A stretch of 43,846 nucleotides of DNA from an uncultured bacterium (GTDB lineage Bacteria; Vulcanimicrobiota; Vulcanimicrobiia; Vulcanimicrobiales; Vulcanimicrobiaceae). The notes below the pieces were generated by a model that ran no database searches, had not been told where the DNA came from, and saw nothing but the letters and a program-made list of their open reading frames with translations. The position numbers and the translations under genes were made by a program. Each line of letters starts with the position of its first letter. The first letter of the stretch is position 1. The stretch spans positions 1 to 43,846 of the forward strand of contig CAIKPM010000016.1 in NCBI GenBank assembly GCA_903829325.1, in the 5' to 3' direction. Positions 15,588 through 24,661 of this stretch are shown here, in pieces.

Positions 15588-16685
15588 CTATGCTCCCGTG
15601 GGCGCAAAAAGCTGCAGCGCGTACTCAGCCCAGGCCCGTAAAGCCCCACGACCTCCTAAGGCAGAGCGCAGAGCATGCAATCCCTGCAACTGCGCTTGCG
15701 GGTCTTCGCGTAGTCCAAGCAACTGCTCGGCGATAGCCTGCGGAGTTGCCGCATCCTGCAAGAGTTCGGGCACGACCGCTTGGTCGAGAACCAGATTCGG
15801 TAACGTAACGTATTTGCCACGATACATCCGCCGGGCAATCCAAGCATTCAGCCGAGATAACGCATAGATTGCAACCGTCGGCACCTCGAGCAACGCAGCC
15901 TCCAGCACCGCAGTTCCTGAGGCAACGCAAGCAACGTCCGCCCAAGCAAGCCAGGTGCGGGCGTCGCGTTCCACGGCCACACCAGCGGGCAGACGTTCAC
16001 GAAACACTCGCTCCAAGCGACTGTCTGCAGCAACCACCACACACTCGGCTTGCGGCAATTGCTCTTTGAGCAACGCAATCGCCGCGAGCATCCGCGGAAG
16101 GTGCTGGCAAATTTCTTGCTCACGACTACCCGGCAGAAAAACAAAACGCCCGTGAGCGGAACGTTCGTGCGGCAATCGCGGCAAAATCGTCGAAGCTAAG
16201 GGATGCCCAAAATATCTGACGGGTAGCCCTAAGGACGCATAAAAATCACGCTGATGACCGAACGCAACCAGCGGTACGCTCAACTCGGCGACACAGCGCG
16301 CCACCTTCGGACGATCTAACCACGCAGATGGCGGAAACCCATACAACAGGGGCCCCGTGTAGCCCGCTTGCCGGAGTGCTAGTGCGAAGCGCACATGGAA
16401 TGCCCCGAAATCCAAGAGCACAATGCCGTCGGGCGGATCGGCCACGACACGCCGCACTAAACGCTGCATGACCCGCCATAATCTTGGGACATTCTTGAGA
16501 GCGGTAAACGGGCCAAGCGTCGCCCAGCCCGTGGTGTCTTGTACGATAGTGAAGCCGGCTTGACGCATCCGCTCGCCGCCGACGCCTTCAAAGCTCAGAC
16601 CAGGTTGCAACGCCCGCAGCTCCCCCGCGAGCGCAACTGCGCAAAGCTCACCGGAAGGCTCGCCCGTGCTGCAAAAAATACGCAA
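15588..16685 (-). CDS. lpxB: LpxB, lipid-A-disaccharide synthase
   Basis: 365 aa, close to the family norm. It begins MRIFCSTGEPSGELCAVALA (family start with xGExSGD/E), followed by FEGVGGERMRQAGF, GIVLLDFGAFHVRFA, FGHPLAS, FVFLPGSREQEI and CVASGTAVLEAALLEVPTVAIY, all LpxB signatures. The enzyme condenses UDP-2,3-diacylglucosamine with lipid X at the inner membrane. The start is TTG at 16685, the only position that gives the canonical N-terminus. It is 5 nt after lpxA; the phosphoesterase follows after 3 nt. Confidence 0.92.
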   Translation of the reverse strand: MRIFCSTGEPSGELCAVALAGELRALQPGLSFEGVGGERMRQAGFTIVQDTTGWATLGPFTALKNVPRLWRVMQRLVRRVVADPPDGIVLLDFGAFHVRFALALRQAGYTGPLLYGFPPSAWLDRPKVARCVAELSVPLVAFGHQRDFYASLGLPVRYFGHPLASTILPRLPHERSAHGRFVFLPGSREQEICQHLPRMLAAIALLKEQLPQAECVVVAADSRLERVFRERLPAGVAVERDARTWLAWADVACVASGTAVLEAALLEVPTVAIYALSRLNAWIARRMYRGKYVTLPNLVLDQAVVPELLQDAATPQAIAEQLLGLREDPQAQLQGLHALRSALGGRGALRAWAEYALQLFAPTGA

Positions 16686-16690
16686 GCGCG

Positions 16691-17461
16691 TTATTTCACA
16701 ATACCGCGCTCAGAACTTGCCTCGATAAAGCTCACTAGTTCTTTACCCGCAACCGTTTTCACCAGATCGCGCAACACCGTCAACGCCTGGGAAACATTGC
16801 GATCAGAGTGATACAAAATCTTGAAGCAAGCCTTGAGTTCAGCCATTTCATCTGCGGGGAAATTTGCTCTACGCAAACCCACACTATTGAGACCAAATAC
16901 CTTGGGGGGGTTGCCTTCTACCAGAAAAAACGGCGGAACATCGCGTACGAGGCGACTCATCCCCCCCACAAACGAATGACGACCGATGCGCACAAATTGG
17001 TGCACCCCGGTTGCGCCGCCGATCGTGGCGTTGTCTTCCACCCGCACATGACCGGCCAGTTGCGCAAGATTCGACATCGTCACAAAGTTGCCAACTTCGC
17101 AATTATGCGCAATATGCACATACGCTAACAGTAAGCAATCGGTACCGATACTGGTCACAGCATCTTTTCCGGTGCCACGTTGGACGCTCACGTATTCTCG
17201 CAATACGGTGCGCGCACCAACCGTCGTGTAACACACCTCGCCCGGAACCGCTTTGCGATCCTGAGACGGGGTACCAACGGTCGCAAAGGGGTGAATCGTC
17301 ACATCTTCAGCGATCGTCGTACGACCATTCACGACGACGTGGCCTAAGAGGCGGGTTCGTGCACCGATACGCACATGTTCGCCGACAAGGCAGAACGGAC
17401 CGATCTCGGCATCGCTCGCAATCTCGGCATCGGGGTGGACTATCGCGGTCGGATGAATCAT
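16691..17461 (-). CDS. lpxA: LpxA, UDP-GlcNAc acyltransferase
   Basis: 256 aa. It starts MIHPTAIVHPDAEIASDAEI, a left-handed beta-helix of hexapeptide repeats. The central LLAYVHIAHNCEVGN carries the catalytic His region and GATGVHQFVRIGRHSFVGG is specific to LpxA. The C-terminal helical part (NSVGLRRANFPADEMAELKA) matches the family's trimer tail. It carries out the first acylation of lipid A synthesis. It lies 6 nt after fabZ and immediately before lpxB, the order known from cyanobacteria and many other diderms. Confidence 0.95.
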   Translation of the reverse strand: MIHPTAIVHPDAEIASDAEIGPFCLVGEHVRIGARTRLLGHVVVNGRTTIAEDVTIHPFATVGTPSQDRKAVPGEVCYTTVGARTVLREYVSVQRGTGKDAVTSIGTDCLLLAYVHIAHNCEVGNFVTMSNLAQLAGHVRVEDNATIGGATGVHQFVRIGRHSFVGGMSRLVRDVPPFFLVEGNPPKVFGLNSVGLRRANFPADEMAELKACFKILYHSDRNVSQALTVLRDLVKTVAGKELVSFIEASSERGIVK

Positions 17462-17467
17462 CGTCGT

Positions 17468-17962
17468 TTACTCGTGCAAAATCGCAGCATCGAGCGCGAA
17501 GTTCCCAGCCACGCTCACCACCGAAAACATCAGGTCGGTTGCACAGGCAAGCTCGTTCTCTACCCGGGCCTCAGCGTGGACCCAAAACATACTGCCCCTC
17601 GAACGAGTCATCACTGCCTCCATCATCAGACGATCGCCCGGAATAACCGGCCGTCGAAATTTCGTTTTGTCTACACCAACCAAATACGGCACCGTGCGGG
17701 TATGCTCGCCTGGTTGCAGCACCGCTACCCCGGCCAATTGCGCCATCGCTTCCAGCATGTACACGCCGGGGAAAATTGGATTCCCAGGAAAATGGCCCAT
17801 CACGAACGGCTCGTTGGCACTCACATTTTTGTAGCCCACAATGCGCTGGAAAGGTATCATTTCAAGAATGCGATCCACCAGCAGCAACGGATAGCGGTGC
17901 GGCAAGATCGTCATAATCTTGCGAATTTCTCGGTCTTCTGCGCTCAACTCGCTCATCTTCAT
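17468..17962 (-). CDS. fabZ: FabZ, 3-hydroxyacyl-ACP dehydratase
   Basis: 164 aa. The signatures are ILPHRYPLLLVDRIL and VMGHFPGNPIFPGVYMLEAM, giving the catalytic pair His57 and Glu71. It dehydrates 3-hydroxyacyl-ACP in fatty acid elongation, using the same hydroxyacyl pool that LpxA and LpxD draw on. The start overlaps the lpxC stop (ATGA at 17959-17962). The first residues MKMSEL also offer an in-frame ATG two codons later. lpxC and fabZ stay separate genes here, unlike the fused lpxC-fabZ of Bacteroidetes. Confidence 0.95.
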   Translation of the reverse strand: MKMSELSAEDREIRKIMTILPHRYPLLLVDRILEMIPFQRIVGYKNVSANEPFVMGHFPGNPIFPGVYMLEAMAQLAGVAVLQPGEHTRTVPYLVGVDKTKFRRPVIPGDRLMMEAVMTRSRGSMFWVHAEARVENELACATDLMFSVVSVAGNFALDAAILHE

Positions 17963-18783
17963 GCCATCCCTTGCAAAGCTAACTCACGCAGCGCAGCAAC
18001 CGCACGCGCATGCAACGCGTGACCACTCTTATGCGCGACAATCCGCCCCCGCAAGCCCGCCCCCACTAACGCAAAATCACCGAGCAAATCAAGTGCTTTG
18101 TGACGCACAGGCTCATTGGCAACGCGCAGCGGTGCAAGTGGTCCATCGGGCCCGAACACCACCGCATTATCCAGAGAGCCACCAAGCGCTAAACCGCGAC
18201 TGCGCAGGGCTTCCAATTCATCAAGATAGCCGAAAGTACGCGCCGGGGCAATTTCTGCGCAATAGTGCTCGGCGGTCAACACCGCAGCCACCCGCTGTTG
18301 TCCAATCGGAGGCCGAAAATCAATCGTGACCTCATATTCGTACGCTTGAGCGGGAAAGCACGATATATGCTTTTCTCCATCAGTAAAATGCAACTCCGGC
18401 AGCTCAATTTCGTAGCGAGCAACGCCACTGCCCACCAGCCCAACACGCTGAAATTCCTGAACAAACGGTAAAGAGCTTCCATCCAATACCGGCACCTCAG
18501 GGCCGGTGACGGTAATCTCGGCATTATCGATCCCCACGCCCACGAGTGCTGAAAGCAAATGCTCAACGGTAGAAACCGAGGCACCGTCACGCCCAAGCAC
18601 CGTCGCGCGCGACGTGTCAACCACGTACTCACCCAAAGCTGGTACGATGACACCCTCTCCCAGCACAAAACGAATTCCGCTCTGGGGGGGAGCCGGCGCA
18701 ACAAGCACGCGCGCGAATTGACCTGTATGCAAGCCAACACCCTCGAAGGCCACTACATCACCCAGCGTCTGCTGCTCGTTCAA
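17959..18783 (-). CDS. lpxC: LpxC, UDP-3-O-acyl-GlcNAc deacetylase
   Basis: 274 aa, slightly short compared with the E. coli protein. The zinc and catalytic residues are in place: E74-H75 in STVEHLLSAL, H228 and D232 in VRHKALDLLGD, and H255 in SGHALHA. The N-terminal FEGVGLHTGQ is also typical. It catalyses the committed step of lipid A synthesis, between LpxA and LpxD. It overlaps lpxD by 4 nt (ATGA) and fabZ by 4 nt, so lpxD-lpxC-fabZ are translationally coupled. Confidence 0.95.
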   Translation of the reverse strand: MNEQQTLGDVVAFEGVGLHTGQFARVLVAPAPPQSGIRFVLGEGVIVPALGEYVVDTSRATVLGRDGASVSTVEHLLSALVGVGIDNAEITVTGPEVPVLDGSSLPFVQEFQRVGLVGSGVARYEIELPELHFTDGEKHISCFPAQAYEYEVTIDFRPPIGQQRVAAVLTAEHYCAEIAPARTFGYLDELEALRSRGLALGGSLDNAVVFGPDGPLAPLRVANEPVRHKALDLLGDFALVGAGLRGRIVAHKSGHALHARAVAALRELALQGMA

Positions 18784-19811
18784 ACTTTTGCCTGCTCCTT
18801 CTCAAGGCTCGCTAGCCGAGCCATCAGGTTTGGGAGCTTTTTGAGCTGAACCTTCTGACGCAATTCGCTTCGATGATCTTGCGCTGGATTGCCACTGACC
18901 GTCATTCCAGGCGGCACACTGGCCCAGACTTTGGAGTTCCCAGCGACGCGCGCGCCGGAGCCAATTTCGATATGACCATTCACCGCGACGTCCCCGCCGA
19001 TCTGCACCCCATCACCAATTTTGGCTGAACCGGCAACGAGCGTTCCGCCAGCGATCACGGTCTTCGCACCGATCTGGACGTTGTGGCCAATCTGGACCTG
19101 ATTATCGATTTTGCTCTGGAAGCCAATTTTTGTCACCCCGGTTTGGGCGCGATCGACACAGGTATTCGCACCAATTTCGACCTCATCGCCCAACTCAACA
19201 ATCCCGATCTGCGGAATTTTGAGCAGGGTTCCGTCGACCGGCACATAGCCGAATCCATCGCTGCCGATCACAGCCCCCGCTTGCAAGATAACCCGATTGC
19301 CGAGAACGCATGCATCAGCGACCATCGCTCGGGGGTGCAAATGCGCATCCTCCCCGATGCGAACTCGCTCACCGATAATCACCCCAGCCTCAAGCACGCT
19401 ACGCTCACCAATTTTTGTACCAGCACCGATAACGACCAGTGGCCCGATATAGACGTCGACCCCGAGCACCGCGCTCGGATCAACCACCGCACTCGGGTGA
19501 CGATAGGGCCCAACATGGCGGGGCCGCTCAAACGATTGCAATAATTGCGCCAACGCCACGCGGGCAGACGGAACAACCACGACCGTTTTTTGTGGCTCGT
19601 GTCCATCGTCGAGCAAGCGCGCATCGACAAGAATCGCACTCGCGCGACTCGCATACGCAGCTTTCAGATAGCGCGCGTCGGTTGCAAAGGTGAGCGCACC
19701 ATCGCCCGCCTCCACAATAGCTGCAATCCGATTGATGCCTACGCTCGCGTCACCGCGCACTTCGCCCCCAATCCGCGCAGCCAAATCGCCCACACTGCCT
19801 AGGGCGCTCAT
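18780..19811 (-). CDS. lpxD: LpxD, UDP-3-O-acyl-glucosamine N-acyltransferase
   Basis: 343 aa. An N-terminal uridine-binding domain (LGSVGDLAARIGGEVRGD ... LTFATDARY) is followed by a long hexapeptide beta-helix (VIGERVRIGEDAHLHPRAMV, IGSDGFGYVP, IGANTCVDRAQTG, QIGHNVQIGAKTVIAGG). IGSDGFGY and the GHNVQIG stretch with its His are family markers. The C-terminal helices (LKKLPNLMARLASLEKE) form the trimer coiled coil. It adds the N-linked acyl chain of lipid A. It starts within the stop of the preceding OmpH-like gene (ATGA at 19808-19811). Confidence 0.95.
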   Translation of the reverse strand: MSALGSVGDLAARIGGEVRGDASVGINRIAAIVEAGDGALTFATDARYLKAAYASRASAILVDARLLDDGHEPQKTVVVVPSARVALAQLLQSFERPRHVGPYRHPSAVVDPSAVLGVDVYIGPLVVIGAGTKIGERSVLEAGVIIGERVRIGEDAHLHPRAMVADACVLGNRVILQAGAVIGSDGFGYVPVDGTLLKIPQIGIVELGDEVEIGANTCVDRAQTGVTKIGFQSKIDNQVQIGHNVQIGAKTVIAGGTLVAGSAKIGDGVQIGGDVAVNGHIEIGSGARVAGNSKVWASVPPGMTVSGNPAQDHRSELRQKVQLKKLPNLMARLASLEKEQAKV

Positions 19812-20269
19812 CGATGCTGTCCCTGCGGAGAGAGCAAGACTGGACTCGGCGCGGGTGATGGAGTTTCCACCACACCAAGCTCTTGCTCGACTTCAGGAGT
19901 CACATCACGACCGCCATAACCCACAAATTCTCGCGTCACAATCAAACTCAAGCCTTTCGCTTGCGCGACTTTATTGGCCGCCAGACGCACGTCGGTGGTA
20001 ATTTCGTTTTGTAAGACACCGTATTTTGCTTGTAGCTCGGATAATTGGCGATTTCGTTCATCCGCACCAAGCGACGAAGCACTGATACGCTGCGATTCAG
20101 CCTGAAGCTGTTGTTCGTAGTCCGCAAATTTTGCCCAATGGGCTGTGATGCGTTCAATATTCACGGTGCCAACCGACGACGCAACGCTAGAACACGCACT
20201 GCAACACACGAGACTCAATAACGTCAAGCGACGACAACAAGCAAAAAAACTTTGAGCGTCCATACCCAT
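19808..20269 (-). CDS. Short OmpH/Skp-like periplasmic protein
   Basis: 153 aa. A signal sequence (CCRRLTLLSLVCCSAC) has Cys after S-A, a possible lipobox. The mature part has the OmpH/Skp layout: a short beta start (VGTVNIERI), a charged helical arm (FADYEQQLQAESQRISASSL ... LQAKYGVLQNEITTDV) and a closing strand (LSLIVTREFVGYGGRDVTPEV). Skp chaperones hold unfolded outer-membrane proteins for BamA. It ends in a Pro/Ser-rich tail. It is third in a series of OmpH-like genes between bamA and lpxD. Another in-frame ATG lies two codons downstream. Confidence 0.75.
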   Translation of the reverse strand: MGMDAQSFFACCRRLTLLSLVCCSACSSVASSVGTVNIERITAHWAKFADYEQQLQAESQRISASSLGADERNRQLSELQAKYGVLQNEITTDVRLAANKVAQAKGLSLIVTREFVGYGGRDVTPEVEQELGVVETPSPAPSPVLLSPQGQHR

Positions 20270-20272
20270 AGA

Positions 20273-21532
20273 TTACGGTGTCCTTATCAACGTGCGGGCT
20301 ACTTGGGGAGTTAAATCAACGGCATTCGCATGTGCCAGAACATCGCTCATGACCAGTCCAACGCCGGCGCTTTCGGCAACCCGGCGTGTCTTCCGTTCAA
20401 TCTGGCTCATCATTTGTGCGTGCAAAGCGGCTCGACGCGCCTCGAGCGCCTGTAATTGGTGCAGCAACGCTTTTTGCGCAGCGAGATGCGTGCGCACGAC
20501 GCCATCAAAGCGAGCCTGGAACGAGGCCCGCGTCGCCCGAAACGCCGCAACGCTCGCCTGACTGTCGCGCTGGAACTGCGCCTGAAATTGGGTATGAATC
20601 GCATGGATTTTTGCCAATAGCGCCGCGCGGCTAGCCGAAGGTGGCGTCGCATTACCCAGCTGCAACGCCTGGAGTTGGCCCTGAGTAATCGCCCCGCGAG
20701 ATACCAATTGAGCGGTATTTTCACGCTGGATCCGCCCCGCTTGATACGAATATTCTCGCTGCGATGCTTGACCGAGCGATATCTCTAAACGCTGTAAGCT
20801 CTGTTCGTGTGCAGCGTGTTCCGCTTGTCGGGCACTCGCCTCGCGCGCGTCTAAAGCCGTGAGACGCTGCGCAAGCTCGTGTTGCTGCGCTTGCGATAGA
20901 CCTGGTAGGGCCGCCTTGGTTTGCAAGCCCAAACGCTCGGGGGCATCGGCTTGAGCCATCTTCAAAGCATCATCGGTCTCTTGCCGACTGAGTTCGGTTC
21001 GCTTATTCGCGAGCAGACGCTGATCACGAGCGGTGAGGTTGCTCGCCAGCGTATGGAGCGCACTACGCTTGACTCCATCGAGCCGCTGGTGATAGTCCAG
21101 GGTTTGCGCTTCGATCGCTGCCGCGAAGTTTGGTGCCACCGACGGTTGAGGCTGTCGCGATAGCAGAGCGGAAATTTGCGCGTGTTCCTGCTCGGTCAGA
21201 GCTCGACCCTGCTCATTGAGTAGCTGTTGCGCATGCTTAGCCGCCTGCTCGAGCTGGAGATGAAACTGCTGCTGGGTCGCCCGAACATCCGCGAGATCAT
21301 CCAGCCGCGCTTGCGATTGCAAAGCGGCTGTGAGCGTGCTAATCTGCCGATCAAGCACGGCAACATCGCTTGAAAGCGGGTGGAGCCGAAGGAGATCATC
21401 TACCCGCACGAAGCCAATTGCTGGCTGACTTTGTGGTGTCGGTGACGCCGCGGTCGTGCTCGCCGTCGCATGACAGCCAACGAGCAAGGACAGCGCCAAC
21501 CACGAGATCGCAAGCTGCGCGCGCCGACTCAT
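20273..21532 (-). CDS. Large lipoprotein with long coiled-coil arms, OmpH/Skp-related
   Basis: 419 aa, more than twice a normal Skp. It starts MSRRAQLAISWLALSLLVGC, a clear lipoprotein signal (LVGC). After a Ser/Thr/Pro linker comes IGFVRVDDLLRLHP, the OmpH start strand, and the protein ends with RRVAESAGVGLVMSDVLAHA and VDLTPQV, the OmpH closing strand. In between are about 300 residues of Gln/Ala/Glu-rich coiled coil with many ARQ/QAL heptads. This suggests a membrane-tethered, elongated chaperone or spacer. It overlaps the previous gene by 4 nt (ATGA). Confidence 0.7.
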   Translation of the reverse strand: MSRRAQLAISWLALSLLVGCHATASTTAASPTPQSQPAIGFVRVDDLLRLHPLSSDVAVLDRQISTLTAALQSQARLDDLADVRATQQQFHLQLEQAAKHAQQLLNEQGRALTEQEHAQISALLSRQPQPSVAPNFAAAIEAQTLDYHQRLDGVKRSALHTLASNLTARDQRLLANKRTELSRQETDDALKMAQADAPERLGLQTKAALPGLSQAQQHELAQRLTALDAREASARQAEHAAHEQSLQRLEISLGQASQREYSYQAGRIQRENTAQLVSRGAITQGQLQALQLGNATPPSASRAALLAKIHAIHTQFQAQFQRDSQASVAAFRATRASFQARFDGVVRTHLAAQKALLHQLQALEARRAALHAQMMSQIERKTRRVAESAGVGLVMSDVLAHANAVDLTPQVARTLIRTP

Positions 21533-22329
21533 TGCAGCGTCGATTGTACGTCGCTGGTCACATCGGTTCCACCATAGAAGATGACCCGCTTATCTACCAC
21601 TAAAGCTAAATGGCGTTTTTCCGCAATCTGTTGCATGATCGTCCGCGTTTTTGCCACGACTGGATCGATAATCTTCTCCTGTTGTTGGAGATCTTCGGCC
21701 TGGGCCTGAGCCAACAACGCACCGCGCTCCTTGTCATTCTTTGCAACCGTCAAAGACTGTTGCAACGTGGCATGCTGTTGGTTTTGGAAGGCAAGATATT
21801 GATCATTGGCGGCCTTGACGCTTGGTAGCGTATCGATTGTCTGCTGATCGACATATCCAATCACCGAAGGCGGGGGCGAGCTTGGCGCAGCTTGCAGCGA
21901 GGTTTGCGCTTGAAACCGAGCAAGCACATCAGCGGTGATATCTAAGCCCCCAACAATCAGAATGCGCCGATCAACGACAACCGAGAGATTGAGATTTTGC
22001 GCAATCGTGGCGATCGCCGCCTGGGCCCGCTGCACCAGCGGACCAAGTAACTCTTCTTGTTTTTTTGCGAAACGTTCACCAAATTGATCGGCGAGAGCGT
22101 GTTGGGCGTCGGCATCTTTTGCGCTATGAGCTTGGGTCGAATAATCTGCATCGAGCTGTTGCTTGAATGCAGCGAGCTTACTTTGCGCGTCACGAAATTC
22201 AGGCAAAGCATTGAGTTGGGCTTGATCGACATAACCGATGCCGGTGAGATCGGTCGCACTTACTTCTGGGACACCGATAGCCAACGCCAAGCTCACGACA
22301 GCCGTGAGCCATGCACACCAACGACGCAT
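21529..22329 (-). CDS. Tandem OmpH/Skp-domain periplasmic chaperone
   Basis: 266 aa with a signal peptide (LTAVVSLALAIGVPEVSA). Two OmpH domains follow one another. The first runs from IGYVDQAQLNALPEFRDAQ to VVVDRRILIVGGLDITADV; the second from IGYVDQQTIDTLPSVKAAN to LVVDKRVIFYGGTDVTSDV. Each has a coiled-coil arm between its two conserved ends, and a Pro/Ser linker separates them. Normal Skp has one domain and acts as a trimer, so an internal duplication is clear. It lies 23 nt downstream of bamA. Confidence 0.85.
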   Translation of the reverse strand: MRRWCAWLTAVVSLALAIGVPEVSATDLTGIGYVDQAQLNALPEFRDAQSKLAAFKQQLDADYSTQAHSAKDADAQHALADQFGERFAKKQEELLGPLVQRAQAAIATIAQNLNLSVVVDRRILIVGGLDITADVLARFQAQTSLQAAPSSPPPSVIGYVDQQTIDTLPSVKAANDQYLAFQNQQHATLQQSLTVAKNDKERGALLAQAQAEDLQQQEKIIDPVVAKTRTIMQQIAEKRHLALVVDKRVIFYGGTDVTSDVQSTLQ

Positions 22330-22352
22330 CTTGATCCTTTCTCGGATTACTA

Positions 22353-24650
22353 TTAGAAGCTTTGACCAATACCGAAGCTTGTATGCGTCCCACGACTGCC
22401 GCGGGCAAAGTCAAGCCGAATACTGCGGAAACCTAACTGCGGCAAATCGAAGCGTAAACCAAAGCCAGCATCACCGTGCCAGGTATACTGGCCGTAATTT
22501 ACCACATAGCCCGCGCTATCAACGCCATTTCCCGCCCCACGAATCCGGGTTGCACCTGATTCGGCGAACGTCGCAAGGCTAAAATGCTTATCGCTGGTTA
22601 AGGGAATACGCAATTCGCTCTGCAGCAGAATCACATCTGTACCATAAAAAACATCGTTGTAGCCACGCAACTGCTGGTCGGAAAACGTGTAGAGTTTATT
22701 CGAGGGAATCGCCCCGGTTGATTTGCCAATCATCCCATGAAACCCAATCGTATCAAGCTTTCCGATCGGATAAAACTTGAGCGCATCGAGTGTCGTAAGG
22801 CTGTAGACAAAATCAGACCCAAGTGAAGGTTCACTGAATTCATCGCTAATTTGAGCACGATACCCGCGTCGTGGATTAAACACATCGTCGCGCGTATCGG
22901 TAGCCAAACCAAAGGTCAAACTCCGCAGATTATAGCCACCCTCACCGATTGCCGCAATTGAGGGCGCTGAGACCCCGAGCGCTAAGGCGCCAGAAGTCGA
23001 CGTAGAGATGGCCCCATTCGTTGAGGGAAAATAGAACGGCGCAGGAACGCTAGCATTACTCGAGATGCGACTGATATTCGTGCCGACCGAAGCGGTCACA
23101 TAATCAGACAAACGCCGACCCAATGTTGCGGCAACGCCATCGTTACGAGCATTATACGTGGCAACCACCCCACCTAACGGGTTGCCATAAGGAATTAACT
23201 GAACACCGGTCCCGTTAATCGGGACATTGCTCAGCCCGGAACCCGGAATGCCAGGCAAATATGTGGGGTTATACGCGCCGGTTGTAGGGATGGGTGCGAC
23301 AGCGGTCGAGACGGTACCAGAGGTCGCATACACCGGATAATAATTTGTCTGGGTATCGAAAAAGATCGATCCGGATAAGCTATATTTTTGCGACTTCGGT
23401 GTATTTCCTAAGTAAGGCACTACGCCGTTTAACTCAACGCTAGAAACACGTGAACCGCGCTCAAACCGCACGCCGGCCGTATTGCCCGTACCATTGACAT
23501 TGCTTTCTGAATATCCCAGATTGCCGGTGAGCCCTTGACCAGTCAGGCCACCAGAATAGCCTGCTCCAATCGTCGCGGTTCCAGTTCGGGCTTCTTTGAC
23601 GGTCCAGTCGAGCACAACGTCTTGTGGACGTGTCGTATCCGGACTCGGCTTTGGCACTAAATCAACATGATCAAAAAATCCGAGATTATTGATCCGCTCG
23701 TAATCCCGTCGTAACCCAGACTGAGTGACAATGTCGCCTGCGTGCAAGCGTAGCACTCGGCGAATGACGTAATCGCGGGTCTTGGTATTGCCGCTAATCT
23801 GAACCGCGGCAACGCGAGCAACCGAAACGACATATTGCACGTCGGCGGTTTCCGTAGCGGGATCAACACTACCAGGCACGATCCCGGAAGAAAAATCGCC
23901 TAATTGGAGATCACGGCTTTGATAGAGCGCCTTGACGGCATCCTGATCCTTGGCGCGCGAAGCTTCCGAATAGATTGAACCAGGCCGGACACTCACTACA
24001 CGCGCAATGAGGCTACCCGGTAACACGGGATCAGAACTGGGCGCCAGCAGTACATGGCGAACCCGCAAGCCTTCAAGAATACGCAGCGAGAGGACCCCGG
24101 TTTTTTGATCGACATTGATATCAAGCACATGCGAAGGAACCTGACCCGCATAGCCAATTTTGTCGTAATAGGCGTTAATCTTGGCCACGTCTTGGCGGAC
24201 GGTGTTCGTGTTCAGGACTTGGCCGACCGCCGAATCCATCAAGGCGGCCAAGGTCTCGGGTGGGACTTCGCTATCGCCCTTGAAGGCAATCTTGCTAATC
24301 ACCGGATTCTCAATCACATGAAACGTGATCGCAACCCCATCGGAACGATGGCGAATCGTCGGCGCCACCTGATCGATAAAATATCCGCTTGCGAGGATAG
24401 TCCGCAGATCGTCGCGTAGCGCATCGGGATTAAACGGTCGCCCCACAGCGGTTCGCAGCGAGCTGACAATCTGATCACTCGGGATGTGCGCATTTCCCGA
24501 AACCGAGATCGATACCACGCGCGTCTCATGCGCACCGACCAAAACCGGCGCGAGCAGCATTGAGCCCATAATCATGAGCATAAAGAACGCCGACAAATCG
24601 CGTCTACGCGATACCATTACCTTACGACAGGCCTGAAATACACTCGACAA
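22353..24650 (-). CDS. bamA: BamA/Omp85 outer-membrane assembly factor
   Basis: 765 aa. A signal segment (FFMLMIMGSMLLAPVLVGAHE) is followed by POTRA domains, the clearest starting VVSISVSGNAHIPSDQI, ISKIAFKGDSEVPPETL and VAAVQISGNTKTRDYVI, with a less typical unit between the last two. A 16-strand type barrel follows, with DVFNPRRGYRAQISDEF and the loop-6 motif LRGY in QQLRGYNDVFYG. The protein ends in Phe (GIGQSF). It inserts barrels in the outer membrane. The TTG at 24650 has AAGGG about 8 nt before it; ATG 24617 is the alternative. It follows tamB by 11 nt and precedes the OmpH genes. Confidence 0.93.
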   Translation of the reverse strand: MSSVFQACRKVMVSRRRDLSAFFMLMIMGSMLLAPVLVGAHETRVVSISVSGNAHIPSDQIVSSLRTAVGRPFNPDALRDDLRTILASGYFIDQVAPTIRHRSDGVAITFHVIENPVISKIAFKGDSEVPPETLAALMDSAVGQVLNTNTVRQDVAKINAYYDKIGYAGQVPSHVLDINVDQKTGVLSLRILEGLRVRHVLLAPSSDPVLPGSLIARVVSVRPGSIYSEASRAKDQDAVKALYQSRDLQLGDFSSGIVPGSVDPATETADVQYVVSVARVAAVQISGNTKTRDYVIRRVLRLHAGDIVTQSGLRRDYERINNLGFFDHVDLVPKPSPDTTRPQDVVLDWTVKEARTGTATIGAGYSGGLTGQGLTGNLGYSESNVNGTGNTAGVRFERGSRVSSVELNGVVPYLGNTPKSQKYSLSGSIFFDTQTNYYPVYATSGTVSTAVAPIPTTGAYNPTYLPGIPGSGLSNVPINGTGVQLIPYGNPLGGVVATYNARNDGVAATLGRRLSDYVTASVGTNISRISSNASVPAPFYFPSTNGAISTSTSGALALGVSAPSIAAIGEGGYNLRSLTFGLATDTRDDVFNPRRGYRAQISDEFSEPSLGSDFVYSLTTLDALKFYPIGKLDTIGFHGMIGKSTGAIPSNKLYTFSDQQLRGYNDVFYGTDVILLQSELRIPLTSDKHFSLATFAESGATRIRGAGNGVDSAGYVVNYGQYTWHGDAGFGLRFDLPQLGFRSIRLDFARGSRGTHTSFGIGQSF

Positions 24651-24661
24651 AAATCCATCCC

